64,000 nucleotides of DNA from contig JAJJLU010000364.1 of assembly GCA_023807065.1 (NCBI GenBank), positions 1-64,000 of the forward strand, read 5' to 3'. The translations under genes were made by a program, and so were the position numbers. The stretch's first letter is position 1; each line of letters starts with the position of its first letter. Origin of the DNA: Isotricha intestinalis. Taxonomy: Eukaryota; Ciliophora; Litostomatea; Vestibuliferida; Isotrichidae. Under the pieces are notes generated by a model, which had not been told where the DNA came from, made no database searches, and saw only the letters and a list, made by a program, of their open reading frames with translations. Below, piece after piece: positions 46,711-55,045 of the stretch.

Positions 46711-48015
46711 ATGATTGATGAATCATTTTCACTTTATGATGACGCAAATTCAATAAAAAATGATAATGAAGATAGTATTTCTGATTTAAATAAATCAATA
46801 AAATTAAAAAATTTAAGTGTAAGAACAAATCATACAGAATATAATATAATTAATTTAAGAAATTTTTTTGAAAAAATAACGGAGAAAAATTTATTATGGA
46901 TGAAAGATAAAGAATTGAATAAAGAAGAATATAAAAAACATTTTATTGAAGATAAAATAATTGATTGTGAAATAAATGAAAATGAAACACTTCCAATTCC
47001 AATATATTTAATATATAAAGTTTTATATGATTATAATTTTAAATCTAAAAAAGATAATTCAGGTAATTTTATTCAATCATTACAAAATATGAGAAATGAA
47101 TATGATAGAACATTTCAAGAAATAAATTTTAATAAAAATGAAATTCCATCATTATTTAAAAATAATATAGTAGAAACTTTTAAAAAATTTAATAAGCAAC
47201 CAAATGAAAAAGAAATAAAAAAATTAATAGAAGAAAGTGAGAGAGAATATCCAAAATTAATGGAATATAATTATAAATACACTCATCCAATTCCAAAACC
47301 AGTTTTTATGGGACCAAAAATTTTATATTTAGATGATATATATAGATTTTTTTTTATAAGTCCAACAACTTTTATAGTTGAATTAAAAACAAATACTTCT
47401 GGATTTATGTTAGTAGATGCTTTTTATACTGTAGCAAAATATAAATTTGAAACTATATTTAATAATGATTTATCCACATTTCAAACTAAAGTAAATGGTT
47501 ATTTTACTATTGAATATGTTAAAGATATTTGGTTTAAATCACAAGTTGAAAGTAATGGTTATACTGAAAATTGTGAATATATGACTAATTTTATGGTTCC
47601 TAATATGATTGAAGAATTAAGATTAAATTTTAAAGAAATTGTTAATAATTCTAAAGTTCTTTTAGAAAAAGAATTTCCAATTGGCTCTGATTTTTCTGAT
47701 AATGATACTATTTATAATGAATCTGAAATTTGTGATATTGATGTTCCTACAATTAAATTTAGAAATATTAATAATAATTTGAATGGAGACAACAAAGAAA
47801 AAGATGTTGTTGTTCAGAAAGAAAAAATTAATTTAGTTTGTAAAGATGATTTAATAAAGTATTGTTTTTATTCTTTTGGTTTGTCTATTTTATTATTTTT
47901 TTTCAGATATATTTTAAGTGATTTTCCTTTATATTTTATATTAATTTTAATTTTATTAAATGCATTTTCAATTAATAGGAAATTACAATCAGCTAAAAAT
48001 TTGAAATTAGAATAA
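46711..48015 (+). CDS. VASt-domain membrane protein (Aster/GRAMD1-Lam-like sterol transfer)
   Basis: 434 residues; the ATG is at 46711 (a TTG two codons earlier also keeps the frame open). The VASt (StAR-like) domain spans about 188-318: 'YNYKYTHPIPKPVFMGPK', a Phe-rich strand ending 'FFFISPTTFIVELKTNTSGF', 'DAFYTVAKYKFE' and 'YVKDIWFKSQVESNG', then a long closing helix. Two closely spaced transmembrane helices lie near the C-terminus (about 385-425), a pattern that anchors Aster/Lam proteins in the ER. In those families VASt moves sterol between ER and plasma membrane. No GRAM domain is recognisable in the N-terminal 180 residues, which are helical and charged. The lack of GRAM may mean a different way of targeting. 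Confidence 0.78.
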   Translation: MIDESFSLYDDANSIKNDNEDSISDLNKSIKLKNLSVRTNHTEYNIINLRNFFEKITEKNLLWMKDKELNKEEYKKHFIEDKIIDCEINENETLPIPIYLIYKVLYDYNFKSKKDNSGNFIQSLQNMRNEYDRTFQEINFNKNEIPSLFKNNIVETFKKFNKQPNEKEIKKLIEESEREYPKLMEYNYKYTHPIPKPVFMGPKILYLDDIYRFFFISPTTFIVELKTNTSGFMLVDAFYTVAKYKFETIFNNDLSTFQTKVNGYFTIEYVKDIWFKSQVESNGYTENCEYMTNFMVPNMIEELRLNFKEIVNNSKVLLEKEFPIGSDFSDNDTIYNESEICDIDVPTIKFRNINNNLNGDNKEKDVVVQKEKINLVCKDDLIKYCFYSFGLSILLFFFRYILSDFPLYFILILILLNAFSINRKLQSAKNLKLE

Positions 48016-48409
48016 TAATTATAAATCAAATGTAAAATAATTTTATTATTTGATTTAAAAATTCAAAAAATTTAAAAAGAAAACATAATGAATTAAAAAT
48101 TACTTTATTTTTTTCTAAATTTTTAATATAATAAATGATTAATTGCTCCTCTTACTCCTATAAATTGGAGAAAATTGAGCAATCATTTAAATTTTAATAT
48201 TTCTTAATTCCCAAAAATTAATAAATAGAATCAAATCTTTTTTGATATCATCCAAAATTCCTATATCAACAGGAAAATTAAATAATAATATTTTCAGCAT
48301 AAAATAAATTAATTTAAAAAATAATTAATAAAAAAAAATCCAATCTAAAAAATATAAATAATCAAATATTTTCAAAAATTTATTATAAATTCAAAAGAAG
48401 GGGGAAAAA
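48016..48409. other. Spacer containing a strong hairpin
   Basis: 394 bp between the VASt and Myb genes. It contains the stem-loop at 48133-48188; the rest is AT-rich with no ORF. Confidence 0.35.
48133..48188. repeat. Stem-loop / interrupted palindrome
   Basis: AAATGATT (48133-48140) and GCTC (48145-48148) pair with GAGC (48177-48180) and AATCATTT (48181-48188), leaving a 4-nt bulge. An inner stem pairs CTCC (48155-48158) with GGAG (48167-48170) around an 8-nt loop. The G/C content of the stems is unusual for a spacer in this genome. It could be a structured RNA, a 3'-end processing signal of the VASt gene, or a paired binding site. Confidence 0.55.
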
Positions 48410-49258
48410 ATGTTTAAAATATTTCAAAACTCACCAATAACAGAAAATCAATTATCAGAATTAGATACAAATCCAAATATAGTATACACAAAACAGTTTA
48501 TTCAACCGTTTTTCCAATTAATAGTATCAGATGAAAATAAACAATCTTTTCTTCAAAAGAAAAAAAACAGAAGATTAAAATCTTTATCAATTCAAAATAA
48601 TAATACAGATAATTCAAATGGAAGATGGACTAAAGAAGAACATAATAGATTTATTGAAGCAATTATAAATTTTGGAAATGATTGGAAAAAAGTTCAAAAA
48701 TATGTTTCAACAAGAACAAGTACTCAAGCAAGAAGTCATGCTCAAAAATTTTTAATGAAATTAAGAAATTCTGAATTTTTCAAAAAAAAAAATATTGATA
48801 ATAATTTAAGCTGGGCTAAAACTATTCATTTTATTAAAAATAATTTTAGTAATGATGAATTAGAATTTGTACTTAAAAATGTTCATTGTAATGTAAATAA
48901 AGAAAATAGTAAAAAAAAAAAAAAAATAAATAAAAATAAATTAAGTAAATTAAGTAAATTGAATTCTGATTCTACAGAATTTAATTCTGATGATTCTGAA
49001 TCTGTTTTTTCAGATTTTAATAATAATAAAAATTTTCAATTTAATGATGAAAATAAAGAAAACGATCCTAATTATTTATTTTATTTAGATGATGAAAATG
49101 ATAATTTAAAAGCAAATAACAATAATAATGATTATATTCAGACTTTTATCCAAAATTTTAATAGAAAAAATTCATATATTAATGATCTTGATTTCACAAT
49201 AAATGATATAAATAATATTTATTATGATAATAAAATCAATAATAATAACATTGTTTAA
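48410..49258 (+). CDS. SHAQKYF-type single-repeat Myb protein
   Basis: 282 residues. A Myb/SANT repeat at about 67-120 reads 'GRWTKEEHNRFIEAIINFGN' followed by 'DWKKVQKYVSTRTSTQARSH' and 'AQKFLMKL'. The SHAQKF signature in the third helix (here 'RSHAQKFLMK') defines the family, which binds DNA (often GATAA-type sites in plants) and includes REVEILLE-type and starch/sugar regulators. Ciliates and Dictyostelium have several. The rest of the protein is Asn/Asp/Lys-rich and disordered, with an acidic C-terminal half that could act in activation. It is probably a nuclear transcription regulator with unknown targets. Confidence 0.88.
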   Translation: MFKIFQNSPITENQLSELDTNPNIVYTKQFIQPFFQLIVSDENKQSFLQKKKNRRLKSLSIQNNNTDNSNGRWTKEEHNRFIEAIINFGNDWKKVQKYVSTRTSTQARSHAQKFLMKLRNSEFFKKKNIDNNLSWAKTIHFIKNNFSNDELEFVLKNVHCNVNKENSKKKKKINKNKLSKLSKLNSDSTEFNSDDSESVFSDFNNNKNFQFNDENKENDPNYLFYLDDENDNLKANNNNNDYIQTFIQNFNRKNSYINDLDFTINDINNIYYDNKINNNNIV

Positions 49259-49614
49259 AAATATTCTGATAAAAAACCCTTTTAAGGATTTATAAGAAAT
49301 GAAATATTTCTTTTGACTGAAAGTCAATAATAAATTTTTTTGTATATTTATAAATTTTAATATTTAATTTTGTTGATGTGCGAAAATTAATTTATTATTT
49401 GTTCATTAAAAATTTACCTAAATTTAAGTAATGCGGAAATTCAAAAGTTAAATATATATTATTCCGCCTGATAAATGAATATATTAATATCGAATAAAAT
49501 AGATAAATAAATATATATTTAATAAAAATATAATGTATATAAACAAATATTTAATTTAATTTATTATTTATTTTAAGGTAAATGTATTAAAAATTAATAA
49601 ATAAAATTAATAGA
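49259..49614. other. Gene-free spacer
   Basis: 356 bp. Apart from inverted GCGGAA (49433-49438) and TTCCGC (49462-49467), separated by 23 bp, I see nothing of note. It should contain the promoter of the RING gene at 49615. Confidence 0.3.
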
Positions 49615-50415
49615 ATGAAGAAAAAAGAATTAAAAAAACCTAAAGAACCAAATCCATTTTTAAATTTGATAAATATATCAAAAAATAATAAAAATAGATA
49701 TAAAACTCCAATAAAGCAAAGAATTCAATATCAAAGGAGCTTTACTCCAATTGAATTAATAAAAAATAAATCAAGTAAATATCAAAAAAATGGAAATAAA
49801 ATTGAATATAAAGTTTTAAATACTTCAATTTCGAATTTTAAAGGAAAAGGAACAAATAATAGAATAGATAAAGAAGTTGAAAAATTAACAAATGAAATTA
49901 AAACATTAAAAGAAAAATTAAGATTAAAAAACATTGAATATACTAAATCAAAAGAAGAAGTAAATAAATTAAAAAATGAAAATGAGAATTTAAAAAATCA
50001 AGTTTCACAATTTAAAGAAAAAATAGAGAATTTATCTAAAGAAGAGAATAGAGTTGGAAAAGAAACTTTATTATATCATTATTTTGTAGAAATGAATAAT
50101 CAAATTTTACAAAGTTTAAATGATAATACACTCAATTTGGATAATATGACTTATGAAGAATTATTAGCTTTAGAAGATAAAATTGGTTATGTTAATAAAG
50201 GTTTTAAAAAAGAAGATATTAGCAAAATTAAAAGTGAAAAATATAATTCAGATGAAAATGTAAATTGTATTATTTGCCAAGAATCCCTTAAAAAAGGTGA
50301 TGAAATAAAGAAGTTAAATTGTAATCATTTATTCCATATTAAATGTATTGATACTTGGTTATTAAAAGAAAAAAATTGTCCTTTTTGTAAAGAAGAAATC
50401 ATAATTCCAATATAA
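49615..50415 (+). CDS. Coiled-coil RING-H2 protein (probable E3 ubiquitin ligase)
   Basis: 266 residues. A basic N-terminal region (1-80) and a Lys/Glu-rich coiled coil (about 85-145) are followed by a C-terminal RING-H2 finger (about 213-260): 'CIICQESLKKGDEIKKLNCN', then 'HLFHIKCIDTWL' and 'CPFC'. The C-x2-C, C-x-H-x2-H-x2-C and C-x2-C spacing is complete, so zinc binding and E2 recruitment are expected. No membrane helix is present. The gene is on the same strand as the ITPase gene 203 bp downstream. The substrate is unknown. This is the second of three RING proteins in the window. Confidence 0.85.
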   Translation: MKKKELKKPKEPNPFLNLINISKNNKNRYKTPIKQRIQYQRSFTPIELIKNKSSKYQKNGNKIEYKVLNTSISNFKGKGTNNRIDKEVEKLTNEIKTLKEKLRLKNIEYTKSKEEVNKLKNENENLKNQVSQFKEKIENLSKEENRVGKETLLYHYFVEMNNQILQSLNDNTLNLDNMTYEELLALEDKIGYVNKGFKKEDISKIKSEKYNSDENVNCIICQESLKKGDEIKKLNCNHLFHIKCIDTWLLKEKNCPFCKEEIIIPI

Positions 50416-50618
50416 TTATAATTTAAAAATAACCAAAATTTAATTCTTTTATTATTTATTATAAATAAAAAACTCAATATATATTCATAATAATAAAAAA
50501 ACAAAGATAAATTATTGATTGTAAATTGAAAATAAAAGGTTTATATAAAGACAATATTTTATAAATAAATTTAAAAAAATATATAAATAAATCATTCTTT
50601 AATTTAATTTCCCATATA

Positions 50619-51335
50619 ATGGAATCCCACGAAAAAAAAACAGAAGAAAAATTTTTAGAACAAAAGAGAATATCTTCAGAAAAAAAAGATGAAGAAAAAA
50701 ATAAAGAAAACCCAAAACCAAAATCAAAAAAAGAAAAAAAAGGGAAAAAGCCAAAAAAAAAAATAATAAATTTCCTGAGTTCAAACACACATAAATATGA
50801 AGAATTAACTCAAATATTTAAAAAAGAGTTTCCAGATATAGAAATAAGACAAGTAAAAATAGATTTACCAGAATTACAAGGATATCCAGAAGAAATAGTA
50901 AAAGATAAATTAAAATATGCGTTAAATTCAAAAGCAAAAGGAAATCCAATTTTAGTAGAAGATACATCATTATGTTTTAATTCATATGGTGGATTACCTG
51001 GAGCATATATAAAATATTTTTTAAATAACATTAAACCTCAAGGTTTATATAAAATGATTTGTGCTTTTGATGATCATTCTGCTTATGCTCAAAGTATTTT
51101 TGGTTTACAAAAAAATAAAAAAGGTGGTCCTATTCTTTTTATTGGAAAAACTGAAGGTGAAATTGTTGAACCTAGAGGAAGCTTTGATTTTGGATGGGAT
51201 CCTTGCTTTTTACCAAAAGGTTTTAATAAAACTTACGGAGAAATGAGTAAAGATGAAAAAAATGAAATTAGTCATAGAGGTAAAAGTGTTAACGCAATGA
51301 TTAAATTTTTTAAAGAAAATCCTGATTTTTTTTAG
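50619..51335 (+). CDS. ITPA: Inosine triphosphate pyrophosphatase (ITPase/Ham1 family)
   Basis: 238 residues. The catalytic domain begins at about residue 49 with 'INFLSSNTHKYEEL', contains 'VEDTSLCFNSYGGLPGAYIK' as the substrate-binding loop and 'GSFDFGWDPCFLPKG', and closes with 'SHRGKSVNAMIKF'. All are textbook Ham1/ITPA motifs. It hydrolyses dITP, ITP and XTP to monophosphates and PPi, keeping deaminated bases out of nucleic acids. The first 48 residues are an unusual Lys/Glu-rich extension ('KPKSKKEKKGKKPKKK' near its end) not found in human ITPA. It could serve as a nuclear-import or RNA-binding patch. The stop is TAG. Confidence 0.95.
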   Translation: MESHEKKTEEKFLEQKRISSEKKDEEKNKENPKPKSKKEKKGKKPKKKIINFLSSNTHKYEELTQIFKKEFPDIEIRQVKIDLPELQGYPEEIVKDKLKYALNSKAKGNPILVEDTSLCFNSYGGLPGAYIKYFLNNIKPQGLYKMICAFDDHSAYAQSIFGLQKNKKGGPILFIGKTEGEIVEPRGSFDFGWDPCFLPKGFNKTYGEMSKDEKNEISHRGKSVNAMIKFFKENPDFF

Positions 51336-51477
51336 GATATTTTTTTAGAGATTTTTAATTTTTTTTCTCTTTTTACTTCTGTTTATTTATTTTAGGAATT
51401 TTATTGTGTTATTTAAAATTCTTTAAATTTTTTCTTAATAAAGCTTTTTATATTTTATAAAATATATTATTAATTTT

Positions 51478-52203
51478 ATGCCGAATGATAAATCAACAAA
51501 GGAGCAAACAAATGATGAAAGTTCGATTAATATTAAAAATAATAATATAGGATTTGGATTGAATAAAAAGAACAAAGATAATATAATAGAAGTAGCAAAT
51601 GACCAACAAGAAGTAAAAATAGAAATAGCATCAACAACACAAGATTTTCCAATATTAATGAAAAGAGATAATTGTATTAAAAAATTAGATTCAAAAGATA
51701 AAAATATATCTTTAATTCTTCAAACCTATATAGCACATAAATATATAGAATATATATTATATATTTTTTCCAGATTATATAATCCAGATACTATTACAAT
51801 TTATCTTATTTGTATGTTAATATTTTCAATCTATAAAAAAAATTATTATTTCATTTTTAAACCTATTTCTTTTGTTGCTTTTGGTATAATATTAACTGTA
51901 TTTTTAAAAAAATTTGTTGGAAGATCAAGACCAAATTTAACCACAAAAAGATTATTTAAAGTTAGAGAAAAAGAAAATAATGGTTCAATGCCAAGTGGAG
52001 ATTCTTTACAAGCTGGAATATTTGCTATGATTCTTTTTTATTATTATAATTTTATTTTTGGATTTTTTTTAATACCTTGTGTTATGACTAGTAGAGTTTA
52101 TTTTTATTGTCATTATTGGATGGATACTATTATTGGAGCATTTTTAGGAATATTTTCAGGGATTTTTGTTTATTCGATTTTTCATTATTTTCAAATAAAT
52201 TAA
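51478..52203 (+). CDS. PAP2-family membrane phosphatase
   Basis: 241 residues. The first 75 are charged and soluble; the rest has about five or six hydrophobic segments. The PAP2 signature is present: motif C1 'KKFVGRSRP', motif C2 'SMPSGDS', and motif C3 'SRVYFYCHYWMD' with the nucleophile His and following Asp. C2 is normally PSGH; here Asp replaces the His, a change known in some PAP2 subfamilies but able to affect activity. Likely substrates are phosphatidate, dolichyl-diphosphate or sphingoid-base phosphate; the sequence cannot decide. It is an ER-type membrane protein by topology. Confidence 0.82.
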   Translation: MPNDKSTKEQTNDESSINIKNNNIGFGLNKKNKDNIIEVANDQQEVKIEIASTTQDFPILMKRDNCIKKLDSKDKNISLILQTYIAHKYIEYILYIFSRLYNPDTITIYLICMLIFSIYKKNYYFIFKPISFVAFGIILTVFLKKFVGRSRPNLTTKRLFKVREKENNGSMPSGDSLQAGIFAMILFYYYNFIFGFFLIPCVMTSRVYFYCHYWMDTIIGAFLGIFSGIFVYSIFHYFQIN

Positions 52204-52317
52204 TAATAATAAACTATCTTTTTAATTAAAACTTCATTATTTTCTTATTTTTAAAGACTAATTTATTAATCGAGAATATACTATTAATGGTATTTTTTTA
52301 ATATATTTTAAGAAAAA

Positions 52318-53505
52318 ATGAAAAAATATTTTCTCATAATATTATTTTTAATTATTTCCATAAATAAAACCAGATGTAATAGTTTAAAGTCATTAAAAAA
52401 ATTGGAAGAAAAAAATGATTGCAATCTATATAAAGATTGTTTTAATTGTTCAGTATGTGGAGGAGAAATAATAGAAAACTTTGATGAATGTCCTTGCTAT
52501 TGGAATTTTGATTCTTGCGAAGAAAAAAAGAATAATGACTATAAAACCGAATTTTGGAGAGATCATTTTTCAAATTGTACAGATTTAAATTCATCTTCTA
52601 TTCAAAAAAAGTATTGTGGTGATTTTACTTTTTCAAAAGATAGAACAAAAGCAGAAATAACACTTCCTCAAATAAATGAGATATATGGCTTATCTAATTT
52701 ATATTGTTATTATTTATTTGAAAATACACAAGGAAAAGAAACAGTATATAAATTAAAAATTGATTTAAATGAAAAATTTAAAAAATCAGAAGAAATAATT
52801 TTATTATCATATAAAGTATATTATACAGATGATCAATTTGATTCAAAACCTTTTTCAATGAATTCAGGTTCTTCTTCTTTTGATAATATTCAAAAAATTG
52901 AAATTTTTTATTATTGTAATGGTACTTATGAAGAATTACCTTTTTCTTTTGAAATAAGTTATAAGAAAAATCCTAAAAAATCCAGTTTAAAAATTACAAT
53001 TGTAATTATCTTCTTAATTATTATTATTTGCATTGTAATTATTATTTATGTGATTAATAGAATTAAAAAGTCTTCAAGGTCTGTAAATTCAAATTTTGCA
53101 AGGGTTTATGATATTCAAATTAGTGAAAATATTATTAATGAAAATAAAAAAAAAATCGAAATTTTATTAAATGATTCAAAATTATTAGGTGAAAGAATTT
53201 CAATGAAACAATTTGAAAAATATGGTTCTAATTGTTCTATATGTTTAGAAGAGTTTAAAGTTGGAGTTGATAAAGTAAGTTTAACTCCATGTTTTCATGT
53301 TTTCCATTATAATTGTATAAGTGAATGGTTAAAAAAAAATGTTACTAAAATAACTTGCCCAAATTGTAATTATGATATGTCTAACATTGATAAATATTTC
53401 ATTAATATCAATAAAAATCAAAATAATGAAAATCTTAATAATGATAATAGTAGTCTTAGAGAAAAAAATGTAAATATTAATCCAAATCAAAATCAAAAAA
53501 ATTAA
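52318..53505 (+). CDS. Single-span RING-H2 membrane protein (E3 ligase-like)
   Basis: 395 residues. A signal peptide (about 1-20) leads into a 200-residue Cys-rich lumenal or extracellular domain containing 'CNLYKDCFNCSVCGGE' and several sequons. A transmembrane helix is at about 222-246. The cytosolic part carries a RING-H2 finger at about 305-352: 'CSICLEEFKVGVDKVSLTPC', then 'FHVFHYNCISEWL' and 'CPNC'. The layout is that of PA-TM-RING-like/GRAIL-type E3 ligases, although the lumenal domain is not obviously a protease-associated fold. It probably ubiquitinates membrane cargo. The C-terminal tail is Asn-rich and disordered. Confidence 0.85.
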   Translation: MKKYFLIILFLIISINKTRCNSLKSLKKLEEKNDCNLYKDCFNCSVCGGEIIENFDECPCYWNFDSCEEKKNNDYKTEFWRDHFSNCTDLNSSSIQKKYCGDFTFSKDRTKAEITLPQINEIYGLSNLYCYYLFENTQGKETVYKLKIDLNEKFKKSEEIILLSYKVYYTDDQFDSKPFSMNSGSSSFDNIQKIEIFYYCNGTYEELPFSFEISYKKNPKKSSLKITIVIIFLIIIICIVIIIYVINRIKKSSRSVNSNFARVYDIQISENIINENKKKIEILLNDSKLLGERISMKQFEKYGSNCSICLEEFKVGVDKVSLTPCFHVFHYNCISEWLKKNVTKITCPNCNYDMSNIDKYFININKNQNNENLNNDNSSLREKNVNINPNQNQKN

Positions 53506-53661
53506 AGTGATAATATTAATAAGGAAAAATAATTGAGATAAAATTATTGATTCAGTTAAATTACAGTAAATATAGATCTATATATTCTTTATATTGAATA
53601 ATTAATTATTAATAAATAGTTTTATTATTGAATTTTGATTTAAATAATTAAATTTTAAATT

Positions 53662-54999
53662 TTAAAACATAAATCGACTTTGTTCTCCATTAAAATATTC
53701 ATTTTTAAATGGTTTATATATGAAAATGAAAATAATACCACAATTTATAAATATATATTCTAAAATATTTAACCAATTAAAAAATGAATTTGAAAAATTT
53801 TCTATTTTTCCTTTATCATTCATTAAATTAATTTGTGAATTAATTATAATTAAAAATATAATAAAACAAGGAATATAATACCTCATTTCAACTAATGGGG
53901 TCGGAACTAAAGTCATAAAAAGGCAAATTAAATAAGCTATTATTTTTCCATTCAATAAAAATTCTATATTTTCAGTAATAAAAATAGAATATATTAAACT
54001 TGTATAAATAATTAAAGCATATCTTAATTTTAAATTAAAATAAATTTTCCTAAAATAATAAAAAGTAAAATGTCTATTATCACTTAAAAGAAAATCATGT
54101 ATAATAGAAAATTTATTAAATATAAATAAAATTATACATAATATAATAAAACAAAATAAAACTTTAAATAATTGTTTTCCAGATTTTATTATTTTATGAA
54201 ATTTAAAAAGTTTTAAATTAAGTGAAGGATAAAATAATAAAGTAAAAAATAAAAAATGATTAATATGTGCTAAATGACAACATAAACTATGATGAGATTT
54301 ATCTCCTAAGACAACAGAAAAATTATTTAATATTAAAAAACAAATAAATAATATATCTGCAATTACTATAGGATAATATTTATTGATCAATTGAAAAGGA
54401 AGAGCAATAATTTTTTTTAAATCAATATTTTTATCAATTAAATTATCTATTAATTCAGAAAGAGGAATCAAATTAACCCATATAATATTATTTTGTCTTG
54501 CTAAAATTGTAATAAATATTGTACACAATACTAAAAGATTATTATTCTTATTTAATATCACATAAAAGAAATAAATTAAAGATAAGGAAGAAAAAGAGTC
54601 AGTATAAAATAGAAAATTATAAAAAAAATTAATTGGTAATAAACTAATACTAATGAAAAATTTTTTTGAATTAGATTTATACAATCCTAAAAGTAAAATT
54701 GATAAACTTGATATTACAATATTAAACAATCGAGAATATTTAATATAATCATATTCTTCATAATTTTTTTTAAAAAAAAAAACAAATTTTAAAAAAGCAG
54801 CAGCTGAAAAAAAAGTACCAGGAAAAGTTGTCAATTTAGAATTCCAATAATTATAATTATCAAAATAATAATTTAAAGTTTGATTTAAATGAAATTCTTC
54901 ATCCATATAAATTGGAATTTTCTCTTTATTATTAATTAAATTATACAAAAATCCATTAATTAAAACAATAATAAGAAAGAACAAATAATTCCCCATCAT
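53662..54999 (-). CDS. ALG10: Alpha-1,2-glucosyltransferase of dolichol-linked oligosaccharide (ALG10/DIE2)
   Basis: 445 residues, polytopic. ALG10 adds the third and last glucose to the dolichol-linked N-glycan precursor in the ER lumen. Family motifs are recognisable: 'YMDEEFHLNQ' (usual YMDEIFHIPQ) near residue 32, 'YWNSKLTTFPG' (WDPxITTPPG), 'FFYNFLFYTDS' (LLYFFxFLYYTD), 'ARQNNIIWV' (FRQTNIVWV), 'KSHHSLCCHLAHINHF', 'LLSDNRHFTFYYFRK' (LADNRHYTFYxWRR) and 'PTPLVEMRYYIPCFIIF' near the end. Length matches the family (about 450-470). A complete glucosylated precursor pathway and calnexin cycle are implied. Starts at a double ATG; the divergent neighbour begins 46 bp away. Confidence 0.92.
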   Translation of the reverse strand: MMGNYLFFLIIVLINGFLYNLINNKEKIPIYMDEEFHLNQTLNYYFDNYNYWNSKLTTFPGTFFSAAAFLKFVFFFKKNYEEYDYIKYSRLFNIVISSLSILLLGLYKSNSKKFFISISLLPINFFYNFLFYTDSFSSLSLIYFFYVILNKNNNLLVLCTIFITILARQNNIIWVNLIPLSELIDNLIDKNIDLKKIIALPFQLINKYYPIVIADILFICFLILNNFSVVLGDKSHHSLCCHLAHINHFLFFTLLFYPSLNLKLFKFHKIIKSGKQLFKVLFCFIILCIILFIFNKFSIIHDFLLSDNRHFTFYYFRKIYFNLKLRYALIIYTSLIYSIFITENIEFLLNGKIIAYLICLFMTLVPTPLVEMRYYIPCFIIFLIIINSQINLMNDKGKIENFSNSFFNWLNILEYIFINCGIIFIFIYKPFKNEYFNGEQSRFMF

Positions 55000-55045
55000 T
55001 ATTTGAAAACAATAAAAAAATAATAGATTATTTTAAAAAATAAAA
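55000..55045. promoter_or_regulatory. 46-bp bidirectional promoter interval
   Basis: Only 46 bp separate the ATG of ALG10 (minus) from the ATG of the 1550-residue gene (plus). Both leaders and core promoters must fit in, or overlap with, this almost pure A/T interval. No TATA-like or other motif can be singled out. Confidence 0.5.
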
